Below are positions 8,451 to 16,135 of a stretch of 64,000 nt of DNA, in pieces. A program made the position numbers and the translations under genes. The stretch comes from Flaviramulus sp. BrNp1-15. GTDB lineage: Bacteria > Bacteroidota > Bacteroidia > Flavobacteriales > Flavobacteriaceae. Location: contig NZ_CP092099.1 of assembly GCF_022259695.1 (NCBI RefSeq), forward strand, positions 542,471 through 606,470, in the 5' to 3' direction. Numbering within the stretch: position 1 is the stretch's first letter; every line of letters begins with the position of its first letter. Under the pieces are notes generated by a model, which saw only the letters and a program-made list of their open reading frames with translations, was not told where the DNA came from and searched no databases.

Positions 8451-10568
8451 ATGATAAATTATATAATTTCCAAAACAAAACTCCCAGAAATATCTGTAAA
8501 AAACACAATTCAACTATTTAATGAAGATTGTACTATTCCATTCATATCACGTTATCGAAAAGAGCACACAGGAAATCTAGATGAAGTGCAAATTGGTGAT
8601 ATTGCAAAGTATAAAGAACAATTTGAAGCGTTACAGAAACGCAAAATAACTATTCTAAAAGCCTTAGAAGAACAAAACGTTTTAACTTTAGAATTAAAAC
8701 AAAAAATAGAGTCTACTCAAGATTTAACAACCCTTGAAGATTTATACTTGCCTTTTAAAAAGAGTAGAAAAACCAAGGCCGAAAAAGCAAGACAAAATGG
8801 ACTGGAACCATTGTCTAAAATCATTATGTCGCAAAATGCAAATGATATTGAATCCATTGCATTTAAATACGTAAAAGGCGATGTAAATTCAGTTGAAGAA
8901 GCATTAGATGGTGCACGACATATTATTGCAGAGTGGATTAACGAGCGTAGTGATATTAGAAACAACATACGCCATCAATTAGAGCGTCATGCTATGATTT
9001 CCACGAAAGTGATAAAAATAAAAGCTGAAGATGAAAACGCACAAAAATTTAGAGACTATTTTGATTGGGAAGAAAATTTAAGTAGAATTCCATCTCACCG
9101 TTTATTAGCTATTTTAAGAGCAGAAAAAGAAGGGTTTATAAGAGTGAAAATTGAAATTGATGATGAACGTGCTCTTGATAGAATAGAAAGTAAAACTATT
9201 CGCTCTAATAACGAATGCGCTAAACAAATAGAAGTAGCTATTAAAGACGCGTATAAACGCTTATTATTACCATCATTAAGCAATGAAGCGCTTCAAATAG
9301 CCAAAGACAAAGCAGATGAATCTGCCATAACTGTTTTTGCAAAAAACTTAAAGCAATTATTATTAGGATCTCCCTTAGGTGAAAAACGGGTTTTAGCAAT
9401 CGATCCGGGTTTTAGAACGGGTTGTAAGGTAGTTTGTTTAGATGCACAAGGCACGTTATTACATAACGAAACTATTTATCCTCATCCTCCAAAAAGCGAT
9501 AGTATTGGCGCTATGAAAAAGATAGCGTCATTAAGTGAAGCTTATAAAATTGAAGCTATTGCCATAGGAAACGGAACAGCATCTCGTGAAACTGAAGCTA
9601 TCGTTAAGAAAGTGCATTTTAAAAATGACATGCAAGTGTTTGTAGTAAGTGAAGCTGGAGCGAGTATTTATTCGGCATCTAAAATAGCTAGAGAAGAATT
9701 TCCGAATTACGATGTTACGGTTCGTGGTTCTGTTTCTATTGGAAGACGGTTACAAGACCCTTTAGCAGAATTGGTTAAAATTGATGCTAAATCTATTGGT
9801 GTAGGTCAATATCAACATGATGTAGACCAAAATAAGCTTCAAAAACAATTAGATGTTGTGGTAGAGAATTGTGTAAACGCAGTTGGTGTAAACATTAATA
9901 CAGCAAGTATTCCTTTGTTAAGTTATGTGTCTGGAATTGGGCCAAAGTTAGCAGAGAATATTTTTAATTATAGAAATGAAAAAGGCGTTTTTTTATCTAG
10001 AAAAGATATTAAAAAAGTGCCGCGTTTAGGCGAGAAAGCTTTTGAGCAAGGTGCAGCTTTTTTAAGAATAAAGGAAGCTAAAAACCCATTAGATGATTCA
10101 GCTGTACACCCAGAGAGTTATGCTATTGTGGCAAAAATGGCTAAAGATTTAGGGAAGTCTGTTCAGGATTTAATAGGAAACGTAGATCTTCTTAAAAAAA
10201 TAGATTTAAAAAAATATTGCTCAAATTTAGTGGGGTTACCAACACTTCAAGATATTATTAAAGAACTTGAAAAACCTGGTTTAGATATTCGAGAAAAAGC
10301 TAAAGTGTTCACTTTTAATCAAAATATAAAAACCATTAATGATTTGCAAGAAGGACAACTACTACCGGGTATTGTAAATAATATTACCAATTTTGGCTGT
10401 TTTGTAGATGTGGGTATTAAAGAAAGTGGACTAATTCACGTATTAAATTTATCAGATAGCTTTGTTAAGGATGTTAACGAACATGTGAGTTTACATCAAC
10501 AAATAATTGTAAAAGTTTTAGAGGTTGATGTTCCGCGAAAGCGTATTCAACTAAAATTACATAAATAA
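8451..10568 (+). CDS. tex: Tex family RNA-binding transcription accessory protein
   Basis: This 705-residue cytoplasmic protein has the full Tex architecture. An N-terminal helical region (about 1-200) contains LYLPFKKSRKTKAEKA. It is followed by a YqgF/RNase H-like domain opened by the LAIDPGFRTGCK motif near residue 316, a helix-hairpin-helix pair (GIGPKLAENI and VPRLGEKAFEQGAAFLRI), and a C-terminal S1 RNA-binding domain (from LLPGIVNNITNFGCFVDVG). Tex proteins bind RNA and nucleic acid at the transcription machinery; their exact role is unsettled. It starts 13 bases after a terminator and ends before a strong hairpin, so it is monocistronic. Confidence 0.96.
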   Translation: MINYIISKTKLPEISVKNTIQLFNEDCTIPFISRYRKEHTGNLDEVQIGDIAKYKEQFEALQKRKITILKALEEQNVLTLELKQKIESTQDLTTLEDLYLPFKKSRKTKAEKARQNGLEPLSKIIMSQNANDIESIAFKYVKGDVNSVEEALDGARHIIAEWINERSDIRNNIRHQLERHAMISTKVIKIKAEDENAQKFRDYFDWEENLSRIPSHRLLAILRAEKEGFIRVKIEIDDERALDRIESKTIRSNNECAKQIEVAIKDAYKRLLLPSLSNEALQIAKDKADESAITVFAKNLKQLLLGSPLGEKRVLAIDPGFRTGCKVVCLDAQGTLLHNETIYPHPPKSDSIGAMKKIASLSEAYKIEAIAIGNGTASRETEAIVKKVHFKNDMQVFVVSEAGASIYSASKIAREEFPNYDVTVRGSVSIGRRLQDPLAELVKIDAKSIGVGQYQHDVDQNKLQKQLDVVVENCVNAVGVNINTASIPLLSYVSGIGPKLAENIFNYRNEKGVFLSRKDIKKVPRLGEKAFEQGAAFLRIKEAKNPLDDSAVHPESYAIVAKMAKDLGKSVQDLIGNVDLLKKIDLKKYCSNLVGLPTLQDIIKELEKPGLDIREKAKVFTFNQNIKTINDLQEGQLLPGIVNNITNFGCFVDVGIKESGLIHVLNLSDSFVKDVNEHVSLHQQIIVKVLEVDVPRKRIQLKLHK

Positions 10569-10570
10569 AA

Positions 10571-10603
10571 AAAGCAAACCATTTTGGTTTGCTTTTTTTT
10601 TTT
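10571..10603. terminator. bidirectional terminator between tex and the TerB gene
   Basis: AAAGCAAACC pairs with GGTTTGCTTT around an ATTTT loop and is followed by a long T run. An A run precedes it, so it can serve both converging genes. Confidence 0.88.
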
Positions 10604-10620
10604 ATCTAAACAAATAGAAT

Positions 10621-11052
10621 TTATTTATTCATATTTTTTATTTGGTCTACAAAAGTATCTAAATCTACACCGTTATTTACCAGTGTTAATGCCTTATCTA
10701 CTATATATTTTACGTTTACAGCATGAAAACCTAAACCAACTCCAATTTTATTTAAAAGCTTGTGTTCTGGATCACCTTTAATTTGGTCAACATGTACCAT
10801 TCTTACCAAATCATATAAACGCTCTAAACGTAAATCATACTCAATTGGCGGATTAATAGGATGCTTCTTATAATCCTTTAAAATTGATTTATAATCAGCC
10901 TCACTAATGTTTAAATTATTAGCTAATCTATCTAAAAAGGCTTTTTCATCATCAGTAATAATTCCGTCATCCATAGCTACACGAACAATAGATGCAAAAT
11001 GACCTTCATTACGTTTTTTAAACCCACTATCAAATAAATCTGAAAAAGACAT
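10621..11052 (-). CDS. TerB-like domain protein
   Basis: This 143-residue protein is almost entirely a TerB-like helical domain. The family pattern of acidic residues is visible in VAMDDGIITDDEKAFLDRL (residues about 27-45), reminiscent of a metal-binding acidic loop. There is no signal peptide or membrane helix. Despite the family name there is no ter operon here, so tellurite resistance is unlikely; stand-alone TerB proteins of this type are widespread in Bacteroidota with unknown roles. It is divergent from the GTPase/kinase operon, with 248 bases of AT-rich DNA between them. Confidence 0.8.
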   Translation of the reverse strand: MSFSDLFDSGFKKRNEGHFASIVRVAMDDGIITDDEKAFLDRLANNLNISEADYKSILKDYKKHPINPPIEYDLRLERLYDLVRMVHVDQIKGDPEHKLLNKIGVGLGFHAVNVKYIVDKALTLVNNGVDLDTFVDQIKNMNK

Positions 11053-11168
11053 ATATTATTGTTTTAAAGTGGTGCAAACGTACATATTTTTTTCGTTTTT
11101 ATTATAAAAACCAAATCGAAATTTTAATTTTTTAGACCAATTTAAAAGTAGAAAGCGGTCTGACATTT

Positions 11169-11184
11169 TGGTATGGCTTTTGAA
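11169..11184 (+). promoter_or_regulatory. possible sigma-54 (-24/-12) promoter for the GTPase/kinase operon
   Basis: TGGTATG, four bases, then TTGAA resembles the RpoN consensus TGGYAYG-N4-TTGCW except for A in place of C in the -12 element. It is 117 bases before the first ATG of the operon. A short inverted repeat (AGACC / GGTCT) lies just upstream. The TerB-operon intergenic region (11053-11300) holds nothing else recognisable. Confidence 0.25.
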
Positions 11185-11300
11185 AAGAATTTATTAACTA
11201 ATTATTAGGTAGCAAAATATAAAATTCTGACAAAATCATAATTCTATGTTAAATTCAGCAATTTATTGTTATTTTTACCCATTAAATAACCTTAAAGACT

Positions 11301-11660
11301 ATGGCGAAAAAGAATACTCCAGAAGCATCACAAGAAATTCCTGCTAGCTTAGAAGCAAATTCAAAAATAGACGCAATTAAGCAACTTATTTTTGGAGAAA
11401 ACATTCAAGCTTACGATAGCGAATTTGAAACTCTAAAAGAAGATATTAGAAAGAAGAAGGAAGCCTTAGAATCATTAATTGATGAAGTAAGAGAAGAATT
11501 GCTTAAAAATATTGATAATTTAGGGACAGACATTAATATTAGAATTACCGAATTAGAAAGTTCCATAGAAGATAAAATGGATAATCTTGACGATAGGAAA
11601 CTAGACCGAAAAGTTCTTGGTGATTTATTAATGAAATTAGGCGAAAAAATAAGCCAATAA
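11301..11660 (+). CDS. small acidic coiled-coil protein, first gene of the GTPase/kinase operon
   Basis: The 119-residue product is acidic and mostly helical. Residues about 38-100 show heptad-like spacing of Leu/Ile with many Glu and Lys, consistent with a coiled coil; the first 20 residues look disordered. There is no signal peptide, membrane segment or recognisable domain. It is followed after 28 bases by the Roadblock-like gene and opens an operon that runs without a gap over 35 bases to 16044. Its role is unknown. Coiled-coil proteins in such operons often scaffold a GTPase or kinase complex, which is only an inference here. Confidence 0.75.
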   Translation: MAKKNTPEASQEIPASLEANSKIDAIKQLIFGENIQAYDSEFETLKEDIRKKKEALESLIDEVREELLKNIDNLGTDINIRITELESSIEDKMDNLDDRKLDRKVLGDLLMKLGEKISQ

Positions 11661-11688
11661 CAACCCAGTTCTTCTATATAAATTATTG

Positions 11689-12504
11689 ATGAATCAAGAA
11701 GATAAATTAAATATTCTTAAAGACATCTTGCTTACAGATGAGAGAGAGTATACCTTATCGATTCAAAAAAAAATTAAAATATTAGAGGACACAATTAATA
11801 AACAAAAGCAATTATCTACTAAAGTAAATCCAATAATAAATGAAAAGTTGGATGAATTTGTAAAAGAAATACCTAGTACTTTAGGTCCAACAATTACAGA
11901 AGCATTAAAAACAGAAATTAAAAATTCTCAAGACGCAGTTGTTGAAGCATTATTTCCTATAATTGGGAAAATGATAAAGAAATATGTACAGCAGGAAATG
12001 CGTATTCTTTCAGAAAAAATTAATGAGCAGACAAATAAATTTACTTTTGAAAGTTTAAAACGCAGATTTTTTTCTAAAAAAACAGGAGTTAGTCAAGGGG
12101 ATTTACTTATACAGGATCAAATAAAACCTAAAGTTGAACAACTAATGGTAATAGAAAAAGGTTCTGGTTTAGTTGTTTCAGAGTATTCTAAAACACAAGG
12201 TATAGATCAAGATATGGTTGCTGGTATGTTAACTGCTATTAAGAGTTTTGCTGAAGACGCTTTTAGTAAAGAAAATCAGGATTTACAGTATATTGAGTAT
12301 GAAACTTACCATATTCATTTACAAAATTTTTCATCATATTACATTGCAGTTGTTATCTCTGGTGCATATAATGTAATATTTAAGAGTAAACTTGAAGATA
12401 AATTATTAGATTTCGCCAAAAATTATATTAATAAAGAAGACTTGCAAGATCAAGACTCTTTTTCTAAAAAATTAAAATCTTATTTTAAGAATGAAGATTT
12501 CTAA
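11689..12504 (+). CDS. helical protein with C-terminal Roadblock/longin-like domain
   Basis: This 271-residue protein begins at ATG 11689; a TTG one codon earlier is less likely. Residues 1-125 are helical and charged, ending in a basic KRRFFSKK patch. Residues about 148-260 show the strand and helix order of the Roadblock/LC7 fold: a strand hairpin (QLMVIEKGSGLVVSEY), a helix (DMVAGMLTAIKSFAEDAF), further strands (YIEYETYHIHLQN, YYIAVVISG) and a last helix. Roadblock proteins such as MglB partner and regulate Ras-like GTPases, and here the very next gene, overlapping by 14 bases, is such a GTPase. The fold call rests on pattern only. Such proteins are sometimes labelled OmpA-like, which nothing in the sequence supports. 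Confidence 0.65.
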   Translation: MNQEDKLNILKDILLTDEREYTLSIQKKIKILEDTINKQKQLSTKVNPIINEKLDEFVKEIPSTLGPTITEALKTEIKNSQDAVVEALFPIIGKMIKKYVQQEMRILSEKINEQTNKFTFESLKRRFFSKKTGVSQGDLLIQDQIKPKVEQLMVIEKGSGLVVSEYSKTQGIDQDMVAGMLTAIKSFAEDAFSKENQDLQYIEYETYHIHLQNFSSYYIAVVISGAYNVIFKSKLEDKLLDFAKNYINKEDLQDQDSFSKKLKSYFKNEDF

Positions 12505-12982
12505 AAAAATCGTTTTACTAGGGCACTTTGGGGTTGGAAAATCCTCGCTCATTAGACGTTTTGTTGAAAATACATTTTCCGAAAACTACAGAGTTACCAT
12601 TGGGGTACATATATTCAAAAAAGAAGTTCATATTCCATCAGGTGAAGATGTGTCTTTAGTAATTTGGGATTTAGAGGGGAATGACGATATTAATCAAACC
12701 AGACCTTCATACCTTATTGGTACCAGTGGTTTTATATATGTGTTTGATCTTTCCAGACCAGTTACTTACAGTACATTAAATCCAGATATAAATTATATTA
12801 AAAATAATTTCCCTAAAACACCTTTAAAGGTTGTAGGAAACAAAGCAGATTTAGTAACAAAAGACTTTGTTAAGCAGAACAGCGATGTTTTTAAACCTTT
12901 TGTCGATTATTATACAAGTGCTAAAACAGGTAGTAAAGTTGAAGATCTTTTTACTAGATTAGCTACAGAGTTAATTGAATAA
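12491..12982 (+). CDS. Rab/Ras-like small GTPase
   Basis: This 163-residue protein is a single-domain small GTPase. G1 is GHFGVGKS (11-18), G2 has Thr36 in a VTIGV segment as in Rab proteins, G3 is WDLEGN (59-64), G4 is NKAD (117-120) and G5 is SAK (143-145). All nucleotide-binding motifs are intact. The residue matching catalytic Gln61 of Ras is Asn64, so intrinsic hydrolysis may be slow or depend on a partner. There is no lipidation signal or membrane helix. It overlaps the Roadblock-like gene by 14 bases and is followed by two hybrid kinases 12 bases later, which points to a switch that reads or drives two-component signalling. Confidence 0.9.
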   Translation: MKISKKIVLLGHFGVGKSSLIRRFVENTFSENYRVTIGVHIFKKEVHIPSGEDVSLVIWDLEGNDDINQTRPSYLIGTSGFIYVFDLSRPVTYSTLNPDINYIKNNFPKTPLKVVGNKADLVTKDFVKQNSDVFKPFVDYYTSAKTGSKVEDLFTRLATELIE

Positions 12983-12994
12983 GTAAAAAAGAAG

Positions 12995-14521
12995 TTGTTA
13001 GAATCATACAAAAAAAAATATGGGAAAGTTAATATCCAATACATTAAGTTGGATTTTGATGGCAGTATTTTAGATTCTGATGACGTGCTGTTTGCTAACC
13101 TTGTTGGTAAAAATATTGCTGAAATTCATCCGTTTTTTGAAAACTTATTAAGCCTTATTCAAGATTCAAAAGATGAAGAATTCCATTTCTCTTGTATTCA
13201 TTTAGATTTTGATGAAAAAAGTATCACTTCAGACATTAAATTAAAAACGTTTGATGACGGAAAGTTTCCTGTAATTGCTATTCATGATTTAACATCGCAT
13301 TATACATATTATCAAAGAAAAGCTCAAATAAGAAACGAAACGGTAATTAACTCTCAAATTCTAGAGTTACAAAATATTTATCTTAAGGAAAAAGAAGCTT
13401 TTAAAAATACGTTTATCTCTAATTTTAACGATAAACTTAGAGATCCCATAACAGGAATTTTAACGTTTACAGATATATTAGGTGAATCTGAATTAAATTC
13501 AGACCAAAGAGAATATGTAGATATTATAAAGTCTTCGTCTAATAGCCTAAAAAAAATGATTAATGATATTTTAGATTTTTCTAAAATTGAAACAGGTACT
13601 GTAGATCTTAATCTTAAACCATTTAATTTAATACAGTTATTAGATAATATTAAATCTTCTTTTAAGATAAAGGCTAAACAAAAAGGCTTACAACTTTTAA
13701 GTAATTTCGATTCTAAATTACCAGAGGTTGTAGAAGGCGATTCTATTGCATTAAGGCAAATGCTTACAAACTTATTAGATAATGCAATAAAATTTACAGA
13801 TGAAGGACATATTACTTTTAATGTGTCATTAAATCAAATAAGAGCTAAAAAAGCAAGCCTTCATTTTGAAATTTCAGATACAGGAATAGGTATAGATAAA
13901 GAACATTTAGATAATATATTTAATAGTTTTACCCAGTTGTCAAGCGATAAAGAAATATCGGGCTCAGGACTTGGTTTACCTATTGTAAAATATTTGTTAG
14001 GATTATCTAATAGTCAAATTAAAGTGGAATCTGAAGTTGGAAAAGGATCCATGTTTTCAACTAATGTAAATTTTAGAGTATCAAGTTCATCAATGCTTGA
14101 AAAAAGTGTTTCTAAAACCAAACAATTAACCAAATCAGATAAAAAATACAGTATTTTATTAGTTGATGATTCTGAAATCACACAACTATCAGTATTAAAA
14201 ATTTTAGCAGCAAAAGGTGACTTTTTCCTAGATATTGTTGCTAATGGAGAAGATGTTGTTGGAAAAATTCAAGATCAAGAATTCGATTTAATCCTTATGG
14301 ACATCATTCTAAATAACTTAAAAGGAGACGAAATTACTAGAGAAATTAGAAAACTCCCTTTAAGAAAATTTAAAAAGATTCCTATAATAGCAATAACGGT
14401 TAAAGTAACAAAAGACGATATAAAACGGTACAAAAAGGCAGGAATGAATGACGTTATAAAAAAACCGTTTAATGAAGATACATTAATGGCTAAAATTAAC
14501 GAATATATAAAGCAAGTTTAA
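12995..14521 (+). CDS. hybrid histidine kinase paralogue A: phospho-His replaced by Asp, receiver intact
   Basis: This 508-residue cytoplasmic protein starts at TTG 12995, a start supported by end-to-end alignment with the next gene. Layout: PAS-like N-terminus (about 12-105), short coiled coil (about 110-140), HisKA-like helices, HATPase (N-box Asn263, DTGIGI 295-300, GSGLGL 323-328) and receiver. In the H-box the motif reads NFNDKLRDP, so Asp146 stands where the phospho-accepting His should be. The receiver has everything needed: Asp391/Asp392, phospho-acceptor Asp436, Thr468 and Lys490. It therefore cannot autophosphorylate in the usual way but could receive phosphate. No membrane segment is present. 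Its stop overlaps the next start (TAATG). Confidence 0.92.
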   Translation: MLESYKKKYGKVNIQYIKLDFDGSILDSDDVLFANLVGKNIAEIHPFFENLLSLIQDSKDEEFHFSCIHLDFDEKSITSDIKLKTFDDGKFPVIAIHDLTSHYTYYQRKAQIRNETVINSQILELQNIYLKEKEAFKNTFISNFNDKLRDPITGILTFTDILGESELNSDQREYVDIIKSSSNSLKKMINDILDFSKIETGTVDLNLKPFNLIQLLDNIKSSFKIKAKQKGLQLLSNFDSKLPEVVEGDSIALRQMLTNLLDNAIKFTDEGHITFNVSLNQIRAKKASLHFEISDTGIGIDKEHLDNIFNSFTQLSSDKEISGSGLGLPIVKYLLGLSNSQIKVESEVGKGSMFSTNVNFRVSSSSMLEKSVSKTKQLTKSDKKYSILLVDDSEITQLSVLKILAAKGDFFLDIVANGEDVVGKIQDQEFDLILMDIILNNLKGDEITREIRKLPLRKFKKIPIIAITVKVTKDDIKRYKKAGMNDVIKKPFNEDTLMAKINEYIKQV

Positions 14522-16044
14522 TGAGCTATTATAATTATAAATGTGATACGCATGACCAATTTATATTAGTAAATGAGGATGGCTTTATTTTGGAAACAGA
14601 TTCAAGTCTTTTATCAAATACCATAGGTAAATCGGTAAGCAGTATACATCCTTTTTTTGAGTCTTTGAGTGCTTTGCAACAAAAAGCTGATGAAACGTAT
14701 GAGTTTAGTGCAGTTCATATAAATTTAGATGACTTAGATTATATTTTTGATATAACGTTTAGAACATTTAAGGATGACACTAATAGACTTATCATACTTA
14801 ATAACTTTACTAAGTTATATGATGAATATTACGCATTGTCTCAAAATAAAAATGAGTCTGTAATTAGTAAAGAAGTTATTGATTTAAAAAACGACCTTTT
14901 AATAAAAAAGGAAAAATATAAAAATCGATTTTTAACAAACTTTAGTCACACTTTAAAAACACCTATTCATAACCTTCAAGGGTTTTCAAATTTATTAGAA
15001 CAAACAGATTTAGATTTGGTTCAACGTAATCAATTAAAAGTTATTCAATCTACTTCTGATGATTTGTATGCCATGATTAATGATATTTTAGATATCTCTA
15101 AAATTGAAACAGGATATTTTTCTGTACAGAAAAATAGTTTTAATATTCATGAAGTTTTAAAAAACCTTGCTTCTAAATATCAAACAAAATCTGCTGAAAG
15201 ACTACTAGAATTTAATAGTAACATAGACAAAGGCCTTCCAAAATTTGTTATTGGCGATAAATTTAGGTTGCTACAAATTTTAGATAATATCTTAGATAAT
15301 GCTTTAAATTTTACATTTCAAGGAAGTATTGATTTTAATGTATCTGGAAAAAAGAACAAGAATAATATTGATATCACATTTAGCGTAAAAGATACAGGAA
15401 TAGGAATTAGTGAAGATAAACAAGAAGCAATTTTTAAAAGCTTTTATAAAATAAATGAAGATAAAGATATAAAAAGACCAGGTTTAGGTTTAGCTATGAC
15501 TAAACATTTACTAGATGTAATGAATGGAAGTATAGCTATAAAAAGCAATGAAAATGAAGGGAGTATTTTTGAAGTTAATTTAAATTTCAAAATAGCTGAA
15601 GATCAAATAGAGCCAGAATTAAAACTTATACCTCTTGAAAATAAAAAAGCTAATGCTAAATATAGAATTCTAGTTGCAGAAGCACTTGAAACCGATCAAT
15701 ATACCATAAAAGAAATTTTTAATAACACCACAGACTACCAAATGGATCTTGTAGAAAGTGGGGATGATGTTATTAAACAACTACAAAAAGAGAATTATGA
15801 TTTGGTTGTGCTTAATATAAAAATACCAACGATGGATGGCTTTGATACAACACGTTTTATTAGGCACTCCGAAGTTTATAATTTTAACCGTATTCCAATA
15901 ATAGGAGTAGGTGGATCATTTTCTCATGAAGAAAAAGAATACTGTTTAGAAAAAGAGATGAATGATTATATAGGTAAACCCTATAATGTTGATGAGCTAA
16001 TGAAAAAAATGAAGCGGTTAATAAATAAGTCAAGTAAGAATTAA
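14521..16044 (+). CDS. hybrid histidine kinase paralogue B: phospho-His intact, receiver degenerate
   Basis: This 507-residue protein is a tandem paralogue of the preceding gene with the same PAS-like, coiled-coil, HisKA, HATPase and receiver order. Its H-box reads NFSHTLKTP with His143 intact, and the ATP-binding motifs look usable (N-box Asn260, DTGIGI 291-296, GLGL 321-324). The receiver is degenerate: the acidic pair is Glu387-Ala388, the phospho-acceptor Asp is Asn432 (LNIKIPTMDG), the conserved Thr/Ser is Gly464, and only Lys486 remains. It should make phospho-His but cannot pass phosphate to its own receiver. One-base overlap with paralogue A suggests translational coupling and matched amounts. 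Confidence 0.92.
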   Translation: MSYYNYKCDTHDQFILVNEDGFILETDSSLLSNTIGKSVSSIHPFFESLSALQQKADETYEFSAVHINLDDLDYIFDITFRTFKDDTNRLIILNNFTKLYDEYYALSQNKNESVISKEVIDLKNDLLIKKEKYKNRFLTNFSHTLKTPIHNLQGFSNLLEQTDLDLVQRNQLKVIQSTSDDLYAMINDILDISKIETGYFSVQKNSFNIHEVLKNLASKYQTKSAERLLEFNSNIDKGLPKFVIGDKFRLLQILDNILDNALNFTFQGSIDFNVSGKKNKNNIDITFSVKDTGIGISEDKQEAIFKSFYKINEDKDIKRPGLGLAMTKHLLDVMNGSIAIKSNENEGSIFEVNLNFKIAEDQIEPELKLIPLENKKANAKYRILVAEALETDQYTIKEIFNNTTDYQMDLVESGDDVIKQLQKENYDLVVLNIKIPTMDGFDTTRFIRHSEVYNFNRIPIIGVGGSFSHEEKEYCLEKEMNDYIGKPYNVDELMKKMKRLINKSSKN

Positions 16045-16104
16045 AAAACATACTTTTATATTTAAATTAAGCTTCAGTTCTGCTAACAACTTAAATCTAA
16101 GTTT

Positions 16105-16112
16105 TATATTTG
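16105..16112 (+). promoter_or_regulatory. Bacteroidota -7 box for mfd
   Basis: TATATTTG matches TAnnTTTG, 24 bases before the GTG start of mfd, so mfd probably has its own promoter and is not part of the kinase operon. Confidence 0.55.
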
Positions 16113-16135
16113 CACTCGTAAAAACAAAAAATTAG

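Noticed and set aside
10621-11052. TerB protein as a tellurite-resistance determinant
   Set aside because: Only a stand-alone TerB-like domain is present; there is no TerC, TerD or TerZ gene nearby.
11686-11688. TTG as the start of the Roadblock-like gene
   Set aside because: The ATG one codon later gives the same protein and is the more usual start.
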